A DNA stretch of 64,000 nt from Micromonospora trifolii (GTDB taxonomy: Bacteria; Actinomycetota; Actinomycetes; Mycobacteriales; Micromonosporaceae), in the NCBI RefSeq assembly GCF_022229005.1, contig NZ_JAKKFD010000022.1, positions 1-64,000 of the forward strand. The letters are read 5' to 3'. The notes beneath the pieces were generated by a model. It did not search any database. It had not been told where the DNA came from and saw nothing but the letters and a program-made list of their open reading frames with translations. The number at the start of each line of letters is the position of its first letter. Within the stretch, counting starts at the first letter, position 1. Positions 8,306 through 16,514 of this stretch are shown one piece after another. The translations under genes were made by a program, and so were the position numbers.

Positions 8306-9585
8306 CGGGCCGCTCCCCCACCGGCGGTGGCCCGGCCGGCCCGCCGCCGCGGCGGCAGCGCCTCGGCGGCCTCCGCGTACAGCCCACGGATGCGGTCCAG
8401 GTGCCGGTCCGGGGCGAACTGGGCGGCGATCTTCGCCCGGCCGGCCCGGCCCATCCGGTACGCCCGCTCCGGGTCGCCCACGAGGTCGTTGAGCGCGTCG
8501 CCGAGGGCCGTCGGCGCGTCCGCGGCGACGACGCGGCCGTCCACCTCCGGCTCGACCAGCTCGGGTAGCCCGCCCAGGTCGGTGGCGACCACCGGCACCC
8601 CGCAGGCGAACGCCTCCAGCACCGCCATCGGTTGGTTCTCGTGCCACCGGGACGGGACGGCGACCACCGCCGCCGACCGGATCAGCTCGTGCAGGCGCGC
8701 CTTGTCGAGACGGCCGTGGAACCGGACCCGGCCGGGCACCCGCCGTGCGGCCAGGGCCTCCAACTCCGGGCGGGCCGGGCCGTCACCGGCGACGTCCACG
8801 CTGATCCCGTCCGGCAGCGCGGCAGCCGCCTCGATCAGCACGTCGACACCCTTCTCCGGCGCCAACCGGCCGGCGAAGACGACACCGCCGCCCGGCGCCT
8901 GCTTGGCCGTCACGCCGGTCAGGTCGACGAAGTGGTTGACCACCCGCAACCGGTCCGGGTAGACGCCCGCGCGGCGCATCACGTCGGCCAGGAACACGCT
9001 CGGGCTGACGAAGAGCTGCACCGGGTCGTACGCGTCGAGCCGCCGGTGCAACCAGGACTCGACAGCGAGCAGCCCGCTGCGCGACAGCGATCCGTCCTTG
9101 CAGCGGCGACGGGCCGCCTGCAACGGGCCACCGGTGACGCACGCCTGGCAGGGGCGGCCCCGGTCCAGCAGTTGGTAGCTCGGGCAGGCGAGCTTGTAGT
9201 CGTGCATGGTCAGCACACACGGCACACCGGCGGCGCGGGCCGCGGCGAGCACCGACGGGGAGAGCTGGTGGTAGATGTTGTGCAGGTGCAGCACGTCCGG
9301 CCGGAAATCGTCGATCACCCGGGCCAGGCCGCGGCGGCTCGTCGGCGACCACAGCATCCGGCCGACGGCCACCGCGCGGGGTCGCACCCCGCTCGGCGCC
9401 GGCTCCAACTCCACTTCGGACGGGAACCGCGCGGCGTACGGCAGCGGTGACTCGTTCTCCGCGTGGCTCATGCCGAAGTAGGCGACAGTGTCGCCGGCAA
9501 CCCGTTGCAGGTCGGCGAGATCGAGCAGATACCCCTCCGCGCCACCACGGCGGTAGAGGAACTTGTTCACATGCAGCACGCGCAT
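8302..9585 (-). CDS. Glycosyltransferase family 4
   Basis: A 427-residue cytoplasmic GT4 enzyme with GT-B fold. The N-terminal domain begins RVLHVNKFLYRRGGAEGYL, with the motif HLHNIYHQLSP and a cysteine-containing insert (PCQACVTGG). The C-terminal domain holds VVFAGRLAPEKGVDVLIEAA and the nucleotide-sugar EX7E element ENQPMAVLEAFACGVPVVAT. It should transfer a hexose from a nucleotide sugar to a growing lipid-linked oligosaccharide. First gene of a three-gene operon with two sulfotransferases, divergent from two more sulfotransferases. Start set at the ATG in front of MRVLHVNK; the ribosome site is weak. Confidence 0.9.
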   Translation of the reverse strand: MRVLHVNKFLYRRGGAEGYLLDLADLQRVAGDTVAYFGMSHAENESPLPYAARFPSEVELEPAPSGVRPRAVAVGRMLWSPTSRRGLARVIDDFRPDVLHLHNIYHQLSPSVLAAARAAGVPCVLTMHDYKLACPSYQLLDRGRPCQACVTGGPLQAARRRCKDGSLSRSGLLAVESWLHRRLDAYDPVQLFVSPSVFLADVMRRAGVYPDRLRVVNHFVDLTGVTAKQAPGGGVVFAGRLAPEKGVDVLIEAAAALPDGISVDVAGDGPARPELEALAARRVPGRVRFHGRLDKARLHELIRSAAVVAVPSRWHENQPMAVLEAFACGVPVVATDLGGLPELVEPEVDGRVVAADAPTALGDALNDLVGDPERAYRMGRAGRAKIAAQFAPDRHLDRIRGLYAEAAEALPPRRRAGRATAGGGAAR

Positions 9586-9843
9586 CGACTCGCCCTGCTC
9601 ACATCGATCGGGCGAACCGGGCCCGGAGGTGATGACCGGGGTCTGCCCGCCCCGGCCAGGGCCCACGGTATGCAGGGCGGGTCGGCGAGTCCAGCTCACG
9701 TTTGGCATGTGGCTGAACGGGTGATCTTCGTCTGCCCGTGCGGTCCGCGGCCTGGCCTCCCGCCGTGATCTCCCGATAGCCTGGCTGCCGCCGGTCGCAC
9801 CCGCTCTGGTTTCGGGCCGGGCCGGTGCCCGACGAGGAGGACC

Positions 9844-10806
9844 GTGGCAGCCGACGACGAGGTCTCCGCGCTCGCGTACACCGCGCGCCGGGTCCGGCGG
9901 CATCTGCGCTGGGCGCGCACCGAGGGGATCGGACGGCTGATCGAGGAGGACCGCCTCAACCCGGTCGACCGGGTCGGCACGGCCCTGGCGAAGCGACGCT
10001 GGCGACGGCGGGCCGGCCGGACGCCCGGCTCGGCGATGCCGGTCTACCTGGTCGGTCTGCAACGCTCCGGCACGAACATGCTGGTCCGGGGCCTGGACGC
10101 CGCCGCGGAGGTCGAGGTCCGCAACGAGAACGACAGCGCCCTCTTCCACCGCTTCCACCTGCGCCCGGACCCGGTGCTGACCGCCGCCCTCCACCGCAGC
10201 CGGCACGCGTACGTCCTGGTCAAGCCGCTCTGCGAGAGCCACCGCGTAGACGAGTTGCTGGCCCTGCCGGGGCTGACGCCCGGGCGGGCGCTCTGGGTCT
10301 ACCGCGACGTCGACGACCGCGCCCGCTCCGAGGTCGCCAAGTTCGGTGACGCCAACCTGCGGGCCCTGCGGGCGATCGCCGACGGCAGCATCGGCCGACG
10401 GTGGCAGGGGCAACGCCTCGACGCCGACACCATCGAGCTGATCCGGGCCCACGACCCGCAGCTGTTGGATCCGCACAGCGGCGCGGCGCTGTTCTGGTAC
10501 GTCCGCAACTCGCTGTTCTTCCAGCTCGGCCTGGACCGGCGGGCCGACGTGCTGCTCTGCCGCTACGACAGCCTGGTCGCGGAGCCCGCCGCGCAGCTCC
10601 GACGGCTCTGCGCCTTCCTCGACTTCCCCTACCATCCCCGGCTGCACGCGCACATCGCCCCACGCGCGTCGCACGGCGCGGCGGGCGACCGACGGCTACC
10701 GATCGATCCGCGCGTCCGGGCCCGCTGCGACGAGCTGACCGACCGGCTCGATCGCGCCGCGGCCGACGCCCGATCCGAGACGACGAAGGCGGTCGACAGT
10801 GGCTGA
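9844..10806 (+). CDS. Sulfotransferase family protein
   Basis: A 320-residue protein with an extra basic N-terminal region of about 60 residues before the PAPS loop VYLVGLQRSGTNMLVRGLD. The second motif region reads ALWVYRDVDDRARSEV, and RYDSLVAEP is present near residue 245. The GTG start has GAGGAGG three bases upstream. It overlaps the next sulfotransferase gene by eight bases, so the pair is co-translated. The sequence is divergent from the other four sulfotransferases here, suggesting a different acceptor position rather than recent duplication. Confidence 0.85.
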   Translation: MAADDEVSALAYTARRVRRHLRWARTEGIGRLIEEDRLNPVDRVGTALAKRRWRRRAGRTPGSAMPVYLVGLQRSGTNMLVRGLDAAAEVEVRNENDSALFHRFHLRPDPVLTAALHRSRHAYVLVKPLCESHRVDELLALPGLTPGRALWVYRDVDDRARSEVAKFGDANLRALRAIADGSIGRRWQGQRLDADTIELIRAHDPQLLDPHSGAALFWYVRNSLFFQLGLDRRADVLLCRYDSLVAEPAAQLRRLCAFLDFPYHPRLHAHIAPRASHGAAGDRRLPIDPRVRARCDELTDRLDRAAADARSETTKAVDSG

Positions 10807-11578
10807 GACCGAAACCCGTACCGCGCCGATCTTCCTGGTCGGCTGCCAACGGTCGGGCACCACGATGATGCGCCTCGTCCTGGACTCGCACTCGCGGATC
10901 AGCTGCGGCCCGGAGACCCGGTTCCTGCCGGACCTGCGACGGATCGTCGGCCGGGACTGGGAACGACTGGCCCGCTTCGGTTTCCCGCGCGAGGACTGGC
11001 TGCGACGGATCCGGGACTTCTTCGGCGGCGTGCACGCCGACTACGCCACCGCGCGGGGCAAGACCCGGTGGGCCGACAAGACGCCGCTGTACGCCATGTC
11101 GCTCGACTTCGTCACCGAGGTCTTCCCGGACGCCCAGATCGTGCACCTCATCCGGGACGGACGCGACGTGGTGGTCTCGCACCGCAAACGGTTCGGCTAC
11201 TGGTCCGCTGTGAAGTGCGTGGTGAAGTGGCCGCGCTACATCCGCGCCGCGCGGGCCGTCGGCGCCACATTGCCGGCGGACCGTTACTACGAGCTGCGGT
11301 ACGAGCAGGCGGTCAGCGAGCCGGAGAAGGCGATGCGGGGCCTGTTCGAGTTCCTCGGCGAACAGTGGGAGGACGGCATCCTCGACTACGACAGCAAGCA
11401 GCACGACGTGGCCCAGAAGTACACCACCGAGGCGGAGCGGCGACGCGCGGCGGTGGGCGACACCGCGGCGATCTACGGCTCCCGGGTGGGCAGCCACCGC
11501 CGCGAACTCGACCCGTTCCTCCGCCTGCTGGTCTGGGTCTTCTCCGGTCCGACCCTGCGCGCGCTGGGCTACCGGTGA
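10799..11578 (+). CDS. Sulfotransferase family protein
   Basis: A 259-residue sulfotransferase with PAPS loop IFLVGCQRSGTTMMRLVLDS near the N-terminus and a second motif IVHLIRDGRDVVVSHRKR near residue 115. The region ELRYEQAVSEPEKAMRGLFE is the usual helix after the acceptor site, and DKTPLY fits the family. It overlaps the previous gene by eight bases and the following lipoprotein glycosidase by four (GTGA), so the three genes form one unit. The short length means it is essentially the catalytic core. Confidence 0.9.
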   Translation: MAETETRTAPIFLVGCQRSGTTMMRLVLDSHSRISCGPETRFLPDLRRIVGRDWERLARFGFPREDWLRRIRDFFGGVHADYATARGKTRWADKTPLYAMSLDFVTEVFPDAQIVHLIRDGRDVVVSHRKRFGYWSAVKCVVKWPRYIRAARAVGATLPADRYYELRYEQAVSEPEKAMRGLFEFLGEQWEDGILDYDSKQHDVAQKYTTEAERRRAAVGDTAAIYGSRVGSHRRELDPFLRLLVWVFSGPTLRALGYR

Positions 11579-13047
11579 CCCGCCCCGGCCGGCTGCGCGC
11601 GGTCGCCACCGCCGTCGCCGTCACGCTCCTGCTCACCACCGGCTGCACCGCCGGCGACGACGATCCGCCACCGGCCGCCACCCCCTCCGCGACGGCGGCA
11701 CCCTCGGCCACCAGCACCGTGGAAGGGGTGAGCAACCCGTTCGGCGCGCACTGGGACTGGTCGCGGTACCAGCAGTTCGGGCCGTACCTGCGCCGGCTCG
11801 CCGGTTCGGCGACGTACGAGGAAATCTCCTGGTGCGAGATCGAACGGACCTCGGGGCAGGCCGACTGGGCCGGGCTGGACGAGATCGCCTCGCGCAGCCG
11901 CGAGCTGGGCATCACACTGCACCTGAAGATCCGCACCGGCGTGTGCTGGGCGACCGGTGGCACCGCCCGCTACACCCGGGGCGCGGCGAACAAGACCGAG
12001 TCGGCGATGCCCACCGACCTCGGCGCGTACCAGCGGTTCGTCCGCTCGGTGGTGCAGCGCTACGGCCCGTACGGGGTGCGGGAGTACGCCATCGAGAACG
12101 AGGTCAACGCGCCGAGCTACTGGTCCGGCAGTCCCGAGGATTACGCGCGGCTGGTCCGGGCCGCCGCCGAGACGATCCGCGCGACCGACCCGAAGGCGCT
12201 GGTGGTCGACTCCGGCATCAGCAGCGTCGCGTACGGCATGGGTGTCGCCGACCGGCTGGTGGGCGACGGTCGGATGCCCGAGGCGATCGCCGCGTACCAG
12301 GCGTACTTCCAACGTCGGGTCGGCACCCGGGGGCAGCAGATCCCGGCGGTGACCGGGGAGGCGCAACTGCGCCGGGCGCTCGACACCGAGACCAACAAAC
12401 GCAGCCTGCGTTTCCTCGCGGTGACCGAGTCGCTGCTGACCGACCGCACCGTCGATGTCCGGCAGGTGCACTTCTACGAGCACTTCAGCGGGGTGGCCCC
12501 GCTGCTGGACTATCTGCGCGCCACCACACCGCCGCGTATGCCGATCCAGGCGTGGGAGGTCGGGCAGTTCTGGCGCGACGGCGACGGTGACCCGGCCAGC
12601 CGGGCCGCGGAGATGGTCAAGACGGTCAGCCTGCTGGTAGCCGGCGGGATCGGCGAGATCAGTTGGTTGCCGTTGGCGTACAACCCGAACAACGCGGCCG
12701 GCAGCGAGGTCCGCTACGGCCTGCTCGACCCGGACGGCACCGAACGGGACGCCGGCCGGATGATGGCCGCCCTGGCCGACGCGGCCCGGGACGCCACAGT
12801 CACGCCGCTGCCCGCCTCGGTCGCCGGCCGGCTGAACGGGGTCGCGTTCGTCCGGGGCGGGTCGAGCACGCTGGTGCTCTGGTCGGCGTCGAAGACGCCG
12901 GTGACCGTACCGGCGGCACCGGGAGGACGAACCGGGGCGGTGGGTTCCCCGCTGGGCGCGGCCGGCGACGGCACCACGGTGACCGACGTCCCCGTCCTGC
13001 TCCGCGCCGACCAGCCGGTGGACCGGATCCTCGCCACCGTCCGCTAG
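11575..13047 (+). CDS. Lipoprotein glycoside hydrolase of clan GH-A type
   Basis: A 490-residue membrane-anchored exported protein. The lipoprotein signal ends LLLTTGC at about residue 24, followed by a Pro/Ala/Thr spacer. The catalytic barrel resembles GH5/GH39-type enzymes: the acid/base candidate is in EYAIENEVNAPSYW and the nucleophile candidate in PIQAWEVGQFW. A small C-terminal beta domain completes it. Such hydrolases inside polysaccharide loci usually trim or release the polymer. It is coupled by GTGA to the upstream sulfotransferase and ends four bases inside the convergent sulfotransferase gene. The exact family is uncertain. Confidence 0.75.
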   Translation: MTRPGRLRAVATAVAVTLLLTTGCTAGDDDPPPAATPSATAAPSATSTVEGVSNPFGAHWDWSRYQQFGPYLRRLAGSATYEEISWCEIERTSGQADWAGLDEIASRSRELGITLHLKIRTGVCWATGGTARYTRGAANKTESAMPTDLGAYQRFVRSVVQRYGPYGVREYAIENEVNAPSYWSGSPEDYARLVRAAAETIRATDPKALVVDSGISSVAYGMGVADRLVGDGRMPEAIAAYQAYFQRRVGTRGQQIPAVTGEAQLRRALDTETNKRSLRFLAVTESLLTDRTVDVRQVHFYEHFSGVAPLLDYLRATTPPRMPIQAWEVGQFWRDGDGDPASRAAEMVKTVSLLVAGGIGEISWLPLAYNPNNAAGSEVRYGLLDPDGTERDAGRMMAALADAARDATVTPLPASVAGRLNGVAFVRGGSSTLVLWSASKTPVTVPAAPGGRTGAVGSPLGAAGDGTTVTDVPVLLRADQPVDRILATVR

Positions 13048-13895
13048 CCGGGCCAGGGTTCGGGCCAGTCGAGCAGGGCGGCCAGGCGGGCGTTGTGCGG
13101 CGCGAAGTGCTCCCCCAGCCGGTCCCGTAGGGCCGGGGTCAGCTCGGAGAAGCCCGGGTCGACGCGACGGGTGTGCCGGGTGAACGACTCGGGAGTGAAG
13201 GCCGGCAGTCCGAGGAAGCGCAGGATGTCGGCGTACGTGCCGGCCGGGTCGGCCTGGAGGTCCTCGGTGCGGGCCAGGTGGATCCGCTCCCGGGGGACGT
13301 GCGCGAACCACAGTTGCAGTTGCTCCGCGTAGCGGCCCCGGGCCGCGTACGAATAGTTGCGCAGCGCCCGGTGCGCGGCGGGGCTGTCCGGGCCGCCCCG
13401 CGTCGCCCGGGCCAGCCGCTCCTCCTCCGCGTCCAGTGCGTCGGCGAAGGAGAGCGGCTCGGCGCCGTACGAGCGGGTGTGCAGGTAGTGCGAGTAGGCC
13501 CGCTGCACCGGGTCACGCAGCAGTGCGACGAATCGAGCCTGCGGCAGTGTCGCCGCGACCCGGGCCGGCACGCTCGGGTGGAACAGGTAGTAGGGGCTCG
13601 CCTCGAAGGTGCGCTCGCCCGGTGCGAGGTGCGGGAAGTGTCCCCGGTACCACCGGACCCCCCGACGGTGGTGGACGCTGAAGTACTGCAACTCCTTGCC
13701 GCTGGCCGCCCGGACCTGGGGATGCGCGGCGAGGTGGTGGTAGAGCGAGGTGGTGCCGCAGCGCTGCCCGCCGATCACCAGGAAGTCGGGCAACGGTCCA
13801 CTGTCGCCCGGGTTCGCCGCGCGCCCCCACGCCCGTGCCGCGCGTACGCCCCGGCGCAGCCGGTCGGTGACCTGACGCCGCGCCACCCCGGTCAC
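13044..13895 (-). CDS. Sulfotransferase family protein (sulfotransferase-1 type)
   Basis: A 283-residue protein of the sulfotransferase-1/heparan type. The PAPS loop reads FLVIGGQRCGTTSLYHHLAA, followed by the expected acceptor-loop residues KELQYFSVH. The 3'-phosphate motif is FVALLRDPVQRAYSHYLHT near residue 115. RIHLARTEDLQADP and LRFLGLP are also typical. The GTG start overlaps the flippase stop (GTGA), placing it at the end of the export operon. This association suggests sulfation of the repeat unit or polymer that the flippase and polymerase handle. Confidence 0.92.
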   Translation of the reverse strand: MTGVARRQVTDRLRRGVRAARAWGRAANPGDSGPLPDFLVIGGQRCGTTSLYHHLAAHPQVRAASGKELQYFSVHHRRGVRWYRGHFPHLAPGERTFEASPYYLFHPSVPARVAATLPQARFVALLRDPVQRAYSHYLHTRSYGAEPLSFADALDAEEERLARATRGGPDSPAAHRALRNYSYAARGRYAEQLQLWFAHVPRERIHLARTEDLQADPAGTYADILRFLGLPAFTPESFTRHTRRVDPGFSELTPALRDRLGEHFAPHNARLAALLDWPEPWPG

Positions 13896-15460
13896 GAGCC
13901 GACCCTGGCGGTCGGGCCGGGGACGGCGGCGGCGCGTCGACCACCTCGGCGGGTCACCGAGCGCAACACCATGACGTCCTCCCGACTGAGCCCGAGGGCG
14001 AGCACCACGGCGAGGTACGCCACCACGATCGCGGCCAGACCGACAGCGAGCTGCGCGGTCCAGCCCTCGATGAGCCACCGCACACCGAACCCGATGCCCA
14101 TCGCGACCAGCGCGGCGGCCAGGCCCTTGACCATGCCCACCGTCACCGGCACGGTGTGCACCTGCGCGCGCACCTGCCAGACCCGGGCGACGTTCACCGC
14201 CGCCAACGACACCGCCCAGGCCACCGCCGCGCCGAGAATGCCGTACGCCGGGATGAGCCAGAGGTTGAGCAGGACGTTGAGCAGCAGGGCCGCGAGGTTG
14301 TCCATCATGTTGACCGAGACCCGGCCGGACATGTTCAGCAGCGTCCCGCAGGGCCCGGTCGCCGCGTTGACGAGCTGGCCGAGCGCCAGCACCACTGTCA
14401 CCGCCGCGCCGCCGGCCAGACCCGGCCCGCCGACCAGGCGCAGCAACTGCTCCGGGAAGACCAGCAACGCCACGAAGGCCGGCAGCGACAGCCGGAGCAC
14501 CCAGCCGGTGGCGACCCGGTAGATCCGGCGTACCTCGTCGAGCCGGCCCTGGTGGTAGAGGTGCGCCAGGTGCGGACCGAACGAGGCGTTGACCGGCGCC
14601 AGCACGAACACCGCGATCGTCACCAACCGGGTCGCCACGTGGTAGACGCCGATCGCGTCGGGACCGTAGTCGAAGAAGCCGAGCAGCAACGCGTCCACCC
14701 AGATCAGCCCGGTGGACGACAGCGAGGAGACCCAGCTGACAGTGGAGAACCGGAACAGTTCGCCCGGCCGGTACGCGGGCCGGGCGGCGGGCACCCGGCG
14801 CACCATCCGGGCGAGCGCGACGAGGGCGAGCCCGGCCGCGCTCCAGCTCGCCACCACCAGTGCCCAGAACGCGCCGGTCAGGCCGGCCCCGAGGGCGAGC
14901 GCCACCGCGGTGAGCACCAGCCGGGCGGCCGGCTCGTAGACCTGGCCGATGAGCGCGTAGGCCCGTTGCGTGCGCCACCCCCGGGTGGCCGCGAGCGCGG
15001 CCTCACAGACGGTCGCGGCGGGCAGACACAGCGCCGCCAATCGGAGCCCGGTGGTGAGCTGCCTGTCGTGCAGGGCGTCGGCGAGCCACGGCGCGCCGAC
15101 CGCCAGACAGAGGGCGATCACTGTGGACGCCACGGCCGAGATGCCGATCCCGAGCCGGATCGCGCCCCGGAGGGCGGCCGGCTCGTCGTCGGCGAGATGC
15201 ACCGCCACGAACCGGGTCAGCCCGGCCCGGAAACCGGAGAGCGAGAGCAGCCCCAGCAGCGACAGCACGGCGTAGACCTGGGCGTACCGGCCGAGTTCGC
15301 GTACACCCAGGGCCCGGGCCAGCAACAGCATGACCAGGAAGAGCGCCACCTGGCTGAGCACGGCGCTGCCCAGGTTCAGCACACCACCGCGGGCCATGCC
15401 GCGTACCTGCTGGTCGCCGGCCTCCGGCGCGGCCGGCGGCCGGCCGGTCACCTCGCGCAT
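13892..15460 (-). CDS. Polysaccharide flippase, Wzx/MATE-like
   Basis: A 522-residue multi-spanning membrane protein of the oligosaccharide flippase family, with about 12-14 hydrophobic segments. The N-terminal part GGVLNLGSAVLSQVALFLVM and LLLARALGVRELGRYAQVYA is the classic beginning of Wzx/RfbX proteins. It should move lipid-linked repeat units to the outer face of the membrane. It lies 22 bases downstream of the Wzz-like gene and is coupled to a sulfotransferase, so the operon order is polymerase, Wzz-like, flippase, sulfotransferase. Confidence 0.9.
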   Translation of the reverse strand: MREVTGRPPAAPEAGDQQVRGMARGGVLNLGSAVLSQVALFLVMLLLARALGVRELGRYAQVYAVLSLLGLLSLSGFRAGLTRFVAVHLADDEPAALRGAIRLGIGISAVASTVIALCLAVGAPWLADALHDRQLTTGLRLAALCLPAATVCEAALAATRGWRTQRAYALIGQVYEPAARLVLTAVALALGAGLTGAFWALVVASWSAAGLALVALARMVRRVPAARPAYRPGELFRFSTVSWVSSLSSTGLIWVDALLLGFFDYGPDAIGVYHVATRLVTIAVFVLAPVNASFGPHLAHLYHQGRLDEVRRIYRVATGWVLRLSLPAFVALLVFPEQLLRLVGGPGLAGGAAVTVVLALGQLVNAATGPCGTLLNMSGRVSVNMMDNLAALLLNVLLNLWLIPAYGILGAAVAWAVSLAAVNVARVWQVRAQVHTVPVTVGMVKGLAAALVAMGIGFGVRWLIEGWTAQLAVGLAAIVVAYLAVVLALGLSREDVMVLRSVTRRGGRRAAAVPGPTARVGS

Positions 15461-15482
15461 CCGGCGGCCCGTTCTCCGACGG

Positions 15483-16490
15483 TCACGGCCGTGCCGCGGT
15501 CACGGTCTCCGCCGGCACCGAGGGGGCCGCGGCGGTCGCCGCCGCCGGCCGGGCGGCGGCACGACCCCGGGAGAGCAGTTCGAGTACGCCCACCAGCAGC
15601 ACCCCGAGCAGCAGACCGGCGCCGCCCACCGGCAGGGCGGTGCGCACCAGCTCGGTCATCCGGCTCACCTCGTGCGCCTCGCCGATGCTGGTCACCTGCT
15701 TGGGATCGGCGGCCTGGGCCTGCGCCCGCGCCGCCTGCAACCCCTCCCGTGCCTGGGACAGGGCGTTGGTCGCCGCGTCCCGCTGGGCGAGCAGGGCCTG
15801 GTAGTCGGGGAGCTTCGGCCCCAGCTCGTCGAGCTTCTTCTGGGCGGCGGTGATGGCGGCGGTCGCCGCAGCGACGCCCCGGCCGTTGCCGACCGCCTGC
15901 ATGGAGAGCTGCTGCTGGCGCAGGCTGGTCAGCTCGCCCAGCGTCGCCTGGTAGATCCGGTCCGGCTGGGAGACCTTGTTCGCCTTCTCCCACTCACCGA
16001 TCGCCTTGGTCGCTGCTGTGACGTCGGCGTTGGCCGCCTCGACCTCGCCGGTGGCGATGCCGACCTGGGAGGAGAAGAGGAAGGCCAGCGCCCGGGTGGT
16101 GGTAGCGGTCAGCACCGGGGCGACAGTCGCCCGGTCGCCGGCGGTGTACGTCACCTCCAACTGGCTGCTCGCGCCGACCTGGGTGACGGCGATCCCGTCG
16201 CGCAGCCGCTCCGGCGCCACCCCGGTGTCGGCGGCCACGTCGGCGAGCACGCGGGGCGAGGTGACCGCCGCGCCGAACGCCGCGACGAACTGGTTAGCCG
16301 CCTGCGTACCGGTGTACTGCGTCCCGGCCGCACCGCCGACCAGGGCCGGCGCCGCCACGTACGCGGTCCCCCCGAACTGCTGTGGCGCGAACAGGACGAT
16401 GGCGGCCGCGGCCCCGGTGGCGAGCACCGGCACCCCCACGAGTACCCAGAGGCGCCGCCGGGCGACCCGCAGGTAGTCGACGATCTCCAC
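15483..16490 (-). CDS. Wzz-like chain-length regulator / polysaccharide co-polymerase
   Basis: A 335-residue membrane protein with a segment at about residues 12-32 (LWVLVGVPVLATGAAAAIVL), a long extracytoplasmic region with a coiled-coil part rich in Ala, Gln and Lys, and a second membrane segment at about 285-305 (PVGGAGLLLGVLLVGVLELL). This is the topology of Wzz and of the transmembrane half of CapA/Wzc proteins. No tyrosine-kinase domain or Walker motif is attached, so a separate kinase would be needed or absent. It would set polymer length together with the Wzy-like protein encoded 24 bases upstream. Confidence 0.87.
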   Translation of the reverse strand: MEIVDYLRVARRRLWVLVGVPVLATGAAAAIVLFAPQQFGGTAYVAAPALVGGAAGTQYTGTQAANQFVAAFGAAVTSPRVLADVAADTGVAPERLRDGIAVTQVGASSQLEVTYTAGDRATVAPVLTATTTRALAFLFSSQVGIATGEVEAANADVTAATKAIGEWEKANKVSQPDRIYQATLGELTSLRQQQLSMQAVGNGRGVAAATAAITAAQKKLDELGPKLPDYQALLAQRDAATNALSQAREGLQAARAQAQAADPKQVTSIGEAHEVSRMTELVRTALPVGGAGLLLGVLLVGVLELLSRGRAAARPAAATAAAPSVPAETVTAARP

Positions 16491-16514
16491 TTTTTCCCCA
16501 ATGCTGTCGTTCAG

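Noticed and set aside
4593..8387. A 1264-codon open frame on the minus strand across the signal-peptidase locus and sulfotransferases
   Set aside because: It is antisense to genes with clear motifs and has low-complexity Arg/Pro/Gly/Ala content. Long empty frames are normal at this GC content.
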